Below, piece by piece: positions 4,356-6,086 of a stretch of DNA of 6,086 nt. The stretch is from an uncultured Frankineae bacterium (GTDB lineage Bacteria; Actinomycetota; Actinomycetes; Mycobacteriales; SCTD01). Positions within the stretch are counted from its first letter, which is position 1. The number at the start of each line of letters is the position of its first letter. The stretch spans positions 1 through 6,086 of the forward strand of contig CADCUE010000011.1 of NCBI GenBank assembly GCA_902805805.1, read 5' to 3'. The notes under the pieces are model-generated. The model was not told where the DNA came from, did not search any database, and saw only the letters and a list, made by a program, of their open reading frames with translations. The translations under genes were made by a program, and so were the position numbers.

Positions 4356-5911
4356 CCGAGGGCTCGAACGACGGGCAGCGGCCGACCTCGGCCGGCGCCG
4401 CCCGGGCCGCGGGAGTGCTGCGCCTCGGCGAGGACGGGCACGAGGAGGGCGCGTCGGTCCGCAAGCTCGCCACCGGCATCCGGGGCTTCGACCACGTCGC
4501 CATGGGCGGCCTGCCGGCGCGCCGAGCCACCGTGGTCGCCGGGCAGGCCGGCAGCGCCAAGACGGTCTTGGCCGCGCAGTTCCTGGCGGAGGGCGTGCGC
4601 CGCGGGCAGCCGGGCGTCTTCGTCACCCTCGAGGAGCCCGCCGAGGACCTGCGCGCCAACCTGCTCACGCTCGGCTGCGACCTCGCGGCGTGGGAGGAGG
4701 CCGGCGACTGGCGCTTCGTCGACGCCTCGCCGCTCGCCCGCGCCGACGCGCCACAGGGCCACGCCCCGTACAGCATGGAGACGCTGGCCGCGCAGATCGG
4801 CCACGCGGTCGACGCCACCGGCGCCGAGCGGCTCGCGCTCGACAGCCTCAACGCCGTCCTCGCGATGCAGGAGGACGTCGTGGCGGCGCGGCAGCTGCTG
4901 CGCTCGCTCATCGCGTCCCTGCGCAAGATGGGGCTGACCGTCGTCCTGACGGTGGAGACGCCCGGCGACCCCGGTGGCACGCTGTCGCGCTACGGCGTCG
5001 AGGAGTTCGTCGCCGACAACGTCGTGCTGCTGCGCAACGTCCGCGAGGGCAGCTACCGGCGGCGCACCCTCGAGGTGCTCAAGATGCGCGGCGCCATGCA
5101 CCACAAGGGCGACGTCGGCTTCACCGTCGTGCCCGGGCAGGGCCTGGTCGTCCTGCCCATCACGGCACCCCACCAGGACCCGCACGTCGGCAGCGAACGG
5201 GTCTCGTCCGGCAACCCCGGGCTCGACCGGCTCACCCACGGTGGCTTCCTGCGCGGGTCGAGCACGCTGCTGTCGGGGCCGACGGGCACCGGCAAGACCC
5301 TGCTGGGGACGCAGTTCGCCGCCGAGGGCGCCGCCTCCGGCGAGCCGGCGCTCATCGTCGCCTACGAGGAGACGCGCGAGCAGGTCCGCGCCAACGGCCG
5401 AGCGCTCGGCCACGACTTCGCGGCCTACGAGGAGCAGGGGCTGCTCCACATCGCGTCGCTGTACCCGGAGGTCGCGTCGCTCGACGACCACCTCGTCGAG
5501 ATCCGCGACCTCGTCGAGCGGCTCCGGCCGACCCGGCTGACCATCGACAGCCTGTCCGCCCTCGAGCGGCTGGGCTCCGACTACGCCTACCGCGAGTTCG
5601 TCATCTCCATCACGTCGTTCATCAAGACCGTCGGGCTCGCGTCCGTGATGACCGCCGCGTCCGCGCAGCTCGTCGGCGCGACGTCGGTCACCGAGAGCCA
5701 CATCTCGGGGCTCATCGACACGATCGTGCTGCTCCGTCACGTCGAGCACGAGAGCTCCCTCAAGCGCGGGATCCTCGTGCTCAAGATGCGGGGCAGCAGC
5801 CACGACCACCAGATCCGCGAGCTGTTCGTCCGCGACGGCGACCTCGTCGTCGGCGAGCCGTTCGCCGGCCTCGGCGGCGTCCTCACGGGCCAGCCGGCCG
5901 TCCGCGGCTGA
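4352..5911 (+). CDS. kaiC: KaiC-like two-domain RecA-fold ATPase
   Basis: A 519-aa protein with the duplicated domain layout of cyanobacterial KaiC (CI and CII). Domain 1: Walker A GQAGSAKT (64-71), catalytic Glu pair in VTLEEP (E94, E95), Walker B LALDSLNAVL (D164). Domain 2: Walker A GPTGTGKT (309-316), Glu pair in VAYEET (E339, E340), Walker B LTIDSLSAL (D399). The CII phosphorylation segment reads SVTESHISGLIDTI (445-458). By alignment from memory, Thr447 and Ser452 match KaiC T426 and S431, while Gly453 replaces T432. The first P-loop has Ala in place of the Gly before Lys70. The C-terminus stops soon after the A-loop region, lacking most of the KaiA-binding tail, and a 35-residue N-terminal extension precedes CI. 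It overlaps the anti-sigma-type ATPase gene by 4 bp. Outside cyanobacteria KaiC homologues have been tied to stress responses rather than full clocks. A role in signalling to the adjacent kinase is inferred; a true clock is unlikely without KaiA/KaiB nearby. Confidence 0.93.
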   Translation: MTEGSNDGQRPTSAGAARAAGVLRLGEDGHEEGASVRKLATGIRGFDHVAMGGLPARRATVVAGQAGSAKTVLAAQFLAEGVRRGQPGVFVTLEEPAEDLRANLLTLGCDLAAWEEAGDWRFVDASPLARADAPQGHAPYSMETLAAQIGHAVDATGAERLALDSLNAVLAMQEDVVAARQLLRSLIASLRKMGLTVVLTVETPGDPGGTLSRYGVEEFVADNVVLLRNVREGSYRRRTLEVLKMRGAMHHKGDVGFTVVPGQGLVVLPITAPHQDPHVGSERVSSGNPGLDRLTHGGFLRGSSTLLSGPTGTGKTLLGTQFAAEGAASGEPALIVAYEETREQVRANGRALGHDFAAYEEQGLLHIASLYPEVASLDDHLVEIRDLVERLRPTRLTIDSLSALERLGSDYAYREFVISITSFIKTVGLASVMTAASAQLVGATSVTESHISGLIDTIVLLRHVEHESSLKRGILVLKMRGSSHDHQIRELFVRDGDLVVGEPFAGLGGVLTGQPAVRG

Positions 5912-5943
5912 CCCTGGCGCCGGGTGGCGCGGGCTGCCAGGGT
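5911..5943 (+). terminator. Hairpin at the kaiC stop codon: attenuator-like structure or terminator without a U tract
   Basis: ACCCTGGC (5911-5918) is perfectly complementary to GCCAGGGT (5936-5943), and an inner GCGCC/GGCGC pair (5917-5921 with 5926-5930) can form instead or stack with a shortened outer stem. No T-run follows, so a classical intrinsic terminator is not supported. The right arm contains AGGG, the only Shine-Dalgarno-like sequence before the next start codons, and the left arm begins at the last base of the kaiC stop. A ribosome ending kaiC would therefore open the stem. This suggests translational control of the methyltransferase gene as an alternative to termination. Confidence 0.4.
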
Positions 5944-5949
5944 GTGGCC

Positions 5950-5970
5950 ATGACCACGGGTCAGCCATGA
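5950..5970 (+). other. Six-codon minicistron before the methyltransferase gene
   Basis: ATG at 5950 encodes M-T-T-G-Q-P and ends at a TGA (5968-5970) overlapping the methyltransferase ATG as ATGA. The Shine-Dalgarno-like AGGGTG (5939-5944) is 5 nt from this ATG but 22 nt from the methyltransferase ATG, so the short frame may be what ribosomes load on. Inferred from spacing only; it could be chance. Confidence 0.35.
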
Positions 5971-6086
5971 CGTCCCCGCCCGGCGTCGCCGGCGTCTTCG
6001 ACCGCGCCGCCGACACCTACGACGCGATCGGGGTCCCCTGGTTCGGGCCGATCGCGCAGGGCCTGGTGGAGGAGCTGGACGTGCAG
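5967..6086 (+). CDS. Class I SAM-dependent methyltransferase, N-terminal part only
   Basis: Partial gene: 40 codons from the ATG at 5967 to the window edge. The protein begins with VFDRAADTYDAIGVPWFGP (residues 10-28), the N-terminal helix pattern (F-D-x-x-A-x-x-Y-D) typical of UbiE/Methyltransf_11-type enzymes, followed by IAQGLVEELDVQ, the helix that precedes the SAM-binding GxGxG loop. That loop lies outside the window, so substrate and exact family cannot be given. It starts 55 bp after kaiC on the same strand, separated by a hairpin and a six-codon minicistron, and has no good ribosome-binding site of its own. Whether it belongs functionally with kaiC is unknown. Confidence 0.72.
   Translation, partial: MTSPPGVAGVFDRAADTYDAIGVPWFGPIAQGLVEELDVQ

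Noticed and set aside
4352..5911. Complete Kai circadian clock locus
   Set aside because: Only a KaiC-like protein is present. No kaiA or kaiB is in the window, the T432-equivalent is Gly, and the KaiA-binding tail is missing, so a cyanobacterial-type oscillator is not supported.
5911..5943. Canonical Rho-independent terminator after kaiC
   Set aside because: There is a stem but no U tract, and the right arm overlaps the only ribosome-binding-like site for the following frames, so a firm terminator call is not justified.
4148..6016. A 622-codon open frame on the minus strand, opposite kaiC
   Set aside because: It is an antisense shadow of the KaiC gene, has biased composition and no domain, and crosses the start of the methyltransferase gene.

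Overview
The window is very GC-rich, with strong G/C preference at third codon positions, many GTG starts, GA-rich Shine-Dalgarno sites and short or overlapping gene junctions. Together with an AdnA/AdnB-type helicase-nuclease pair, this points to an actinobacterial chromosome. No rRNA, tRNA, CRISPR array, insertion sequence or phage gene was seen.

Minus-strand half (3746 down to 1): a DNA-repair cluster reads alkyltransferase-like protein (ATL, with Trp in place of the methyl-accepting Cys), then a complete AdnA-like UvrD helicase fused to a RecB-type nuclease with a probable Fe-S staple, then the first 56 codons of a second UvrD-type helicase, most likely AdnB. ATL proteins mark alkylated bases for nucleotide excision repair, and AdnAB resects double-strand breaks, so the cluster pairs lesion recognition with DNA end processing. 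The adnA/adnB junction carries a perfect 14-bp tandem duplication that appears to have turned an ATGA stop/start overlap into a five-codon minicistron between the two genes.

Divergent intergenic region (3747-3848): about 100 bp separates the two transcription directions. It holds a 17-bp palindrome and a weak GGGTAA promoter-like element.

Plus-strand half (3849 to 6086): a GHKL-type ATPase of the RsbW/SpoIIAB anti-sigma kinase group overlaps by 4 bp (GTGA) with a full two-domain KaiC-like ATPase of 519 codons. Each gene has a strong GGAGGAGG ribosome-binding site inside the same 13-bp repeat. A hairpin beginning at the kaiC stop codon, plus a six-codon minicistron, leads into the start of a class I SAM-dependent methyltransferase cut off by the window edge.

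The most interesting candidate system is the anti-sigma-kinase/KaiC pair. It is a plausible KaiC-linked partner-switching module without visible KaiA or KaiB, and its KaiC has an altered phosphorylation-site motif (T..S-G instead of T..S-T).
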